This document shows, one piece after another, positions 62,232 to 64,000 of a DNA stretch of 64,000 bases (position 1 is its first letter; the number at the start of each line of letters is the position of its first letter). The DNA is from CAZDXB01 sp964509335 (GTDB lineage: Bacteria > Bacteroidota > Ignavibacteria > Kapaibacteriales > UBA2268), in assembly GCA_964509335.1 (NCBI GenBank), contig CAZDXB010000009.1:1-64000 (forward strand). The letters run 5' to 3'. The position numbers were made by a program, and so were the translations under genes. A model generated the notes under the pieces. It was not told where the DNA came from and did no database searches. It saw only the letters and a program-made list of their open reading frames with translations.

Positions 62232-64000
62232 TTAATACGCGTTTACGTTTGCTTGATGCACAAGTTCGGCGACGTCTATAATCATAATAACCCTTCCGTC
62301 GCCAAGTATTGTCGAGCCGGCGATTCCTTGAATTTGACCGAGATATTCGCCGATTGATTTTATCACTATTTCCTGCTGTCCGAGCAGTTCATCTACAACG
62401 AAGCCCGCTTTGTTGACGCCGGCTCCCACTACTACGACGTATCTTTCCTCTAGATCGTTTTTCTTTACCGGCGAATCGAGTTTTTCGTCTAATCTAACGA
62501 GCGGAAGCACGTCTTCGCGAATTCTAATTACTTCTTGAGCGTTTACAGTCGATATTTTATCTAGATTTACCGCCACTACTTCCTCGACGGAGCTAAGCGG
62601 AATAGCGTAAGTTTCGTCGTGCATTTGCACGAGCAATCCTTGTATAATAGCTAATGTCAACGGCAGTTTTATTGTAAAAGTAGAACCGATTCCGAGTTCG
62701 GATTCGATATCGACCATTCCTTTTAGGTTTTGGATGTTCGATTTGACGACGTCCATTCCAACGCCTCTTCCGGAAACGCTGGTTACTTTTTTCGACGTGC
62801 TGAATCCGGGATGGAATATTAATTGCAAAATATCCCGTTCGGTCATCTGTCCGATCTGTTCTTCCGTTATTGCGCCTTTTTCAATAGCTTTATCTTTCAA
62901 CTTTTCCGGGTCCATACCTCTGCCGTCGTCGGAAATTTTGAGTACTATATTGTTGCCTTCTTGGTCGGCGTCGAGGGTTATGGTTCCCTGTTCGGGTTTG
63001 CCTATTTCTTTTCTTTCTTCGGGCGGTTCGATTCCGTGGTCGCAGGAATTTCTAATCATATGAACCAACGGGTCGTTGAGTTCTTCGATAATGCTTCTGT
63101 CGATTTCCGTTTCCTCGCCTTTAACGACCAGCTTGATTTTTTTGCCGAACTCGCGCGACAAATCGCGCACGATTCTCGGGGCTTTTTTATATAATTTTCC
63201 GATTGGCACCATTCTCATTCTCATAACGGCGGTTTGGATTTCTGAAGTTACGAAGTCGATAGAAGCCGTTGTTTCGCTTAAATCTCTTACCGAATCGCCG
63301 TCGAGTTCTTTTGCCATCGTTTCGGACATTTGCGCTAGTCTGTTCCTGCCGAGGACAAGTTCGCCGGATAAATCCATCAGCGTTTCTATTCGATTTACGT
63401 CAATTCTTAAAGTTTCAGTAGTGATTTGCGGTTTTTTTGAGCCGGTCGGTTTGCCGTTTTTGCCTTCGTCTTTTTTGCTTTTTGGTTTGGTTGTTTTGGG
63501 TTTTTCTTCTTTCTTTTTGTGGTCTTCGGTTTTCTTTTCGCTTTTTTCCGTTTCGGGTTTTTCTTTCTTTTCCGAGGCGAAACCTTGGTTTATTTCCGCG
63601 AACGCCGCGTCGAGCATCTCTTTTTGTTCGTCGGTGAAATCGTCTTTGCCTTTGGTGATTTCTTCGTCGTGCAAGACGCTATCTACCGCCGAGTCTTTTC
63701 CCTCTTTTTTTGTTTCGGTCTCTTCTTCTGTTTTGGCTTCTTCTTTTTGTTCTTCTGTTTTTATTTCTTCCGGTTTCTCTTCTTTTTCTTCTTTGTCGCT
63801 TTCTTCCGGTTTCTCGGTTTCGGCGTCTTCAGGATTTTGCAATTCTTCAAGTTTTTGCAATGTGTCGCCGTAATCTAATTCTTTGTCTTCGCCGGATTGT
63901 AAGGCTTCAAGCAGTTTTTCCACCCAGTCGTTGACTTCGAACAGAGCGTCGATTATGGACGGATTTACTTCCAGTTCTTGTTTTCTCAGTTTGTTTAAAA
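62232..64000 (-). CDS. cheA: Chemotaxis histidine kinase CheA (5' end beyond the window)
   Basis: The reading frame continues past the GTG at 63923 to the window edge: codons read LNKLRKQELEVNPSIIDALF, which is the end of an HPt (P1) domain, so the gene is truncated only by the window. A long acidic/lysine linker (Glu, Lys, Thr) follows, in place of a clear P2. The dimerisation domain has RIDVNRIETLMDLSGELVLGRNRLAQ. The ATPase domain has the N box (HMIRNSCDHGIEPPEER), DDGRGMD and GRGVGMDVV. A CheW-like domain closes the protein (about 140 residues). It phosphorylates CheB and CheY. Confidence 0.96.
   Translation of the reverse strand, partial: LNKLRKQELEVNPSIIDALFEVNDWVEKLLEALQSGEDKELDYGDTLQKLEELQNPEDAETEKPEESDKEEKEEKPEEIKTEEQKEEAKTEEETETKKEGKDSAVDSVLHDEEITKGKDDFTDEQKEMLDAAFAEINQGFASEKKEKPETEKSEKKTEDHKKKEEKPKTTKPKSKKDEGKNGKPTGSKKPQITTETLRIDVNRIETLMDLSGELVLGRNRLAQMSETMAKELDGDSVRDLSETTASIDFVTSEIQTAVMRMRMVPIGKLYKKAPRIVRDLSREFGKKIKLVVKGEETEIDRSIIEELNDPLVHMIRNSCDHGIEPPEERKEIGKPEQGTITLDADQEGNNIVLKISDDGRGMDPEKLKDKAIEKGAITEEQIGQMTERDILQLIFHPGFSTSKKVTSVSGRGVGMDVVKSNIQNLKGMVDIESELGIGSTFTIKLPLTLAIIQGLLVQMHDETYAIPLSSVEEVVAVNLDKISTVNAQEVIRIREDVLPLVRLDEKLDSPVKKNDLEERYVVVVGAGVNKAGFVVDELLGQQEIVIKSIGEYLGQIQGIAGSTILGDGRVIMIIDVAELVHQANVNAY

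Noticed and set aside
63076..63873. Plus-strand open frame of 265 codons opposite cheA
   Set aside because: It is a Ser/Phe-rich antisense shadow of the Glu/Lys linker of CheA, without domain support.

Overview
The window looks like chromosome from a flagellated Gram-negative bacterium of the Fibrobacterota-Chlorobiota-Bacteroidota (FCB) group, probably near Ignavibacteria/Kapabacteria. The signs are a large secreted protein ending in a type A type-IX-secretion (T9SS) sorting domain, a PorE-like T9SS lipoprotein, a BatA/BatD pair, several TonB/OmpA/VWA envelope proteins, and a flagellar set of FlaG, FliD, FliS and three flagellins with a textbook sigma-28 promoter. The phylum call is an inference from gene content; there is no rRNA in the window. 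TTG starts are frequent, often placed by a good Shine-Dalgarno sequence.

Layout. 0-6 kb: intergenic hairpins, a T9SS-exported BNR-repeat protein, batD-like and batA. 6-11 kb (minus): tryptophanase, DNA polymerase I, peptidyl-tRNA hydrolase. 11-14 kb: a TPP riboswitch controlling a TonB-dependent receptor. 14-17 kb: HtrA protease and HemA. 17-19.6 kb: a variable island with a broken leucine-rich-repeat gene and a MvaI/BcnI-type restriction-modification (R-M) pair. 19.6-26 kb: an M28-type peptidase that has lost catalytic residues, a polyprenyl synthase, a BI-1 family membrane protein, an acidic TPR protein and TrkA.

26.6-33.6 kb: an envelope cluster of a GldM-like single-pass protein with a glutamate in its membrane helix, two signal-peptide proteins with beta-barrel-like C-termini, and a VWA-OmpA protein. 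This is the least explained part of the window and the best candidate for an undescribed system. 33.6-40.1 kb: pyrE, an intact carboxypeptidase Q-like M28 enzyme, a second R-M pair, a VWA-OmpA lipoprotein and an MCE-domain protein.

40.2-53.8 kb (all minus): ssb; a flagellar operon fliS-fliD-flaG-(FliT/FlgN-like)-(FlgM-like); a flagellin with its own sigma-28 promoter; a five-gene envelope operon (PorE-like, PBP1A, FAH-family enzyme, two lipoproteins); and a two-flagellin operon. 54.5-59.6 kb: nuoL-nuoM-nuoN, apart from the rest of complex I. 59.8-64 kb: clpS, an acidic protein of unknown function, cheB, and cheA, which runs off the right edge.

Themes: surface and secretion machinery (T9SS substrate, PorE-like, GldM-like, VWA-OmpA proteins) sits beside motility and chemotaxis genes, with two R-M systems as the obvious mobile content. 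I saw no tRNA, rRNA, CRISPR array, insertion sequence or prophage.
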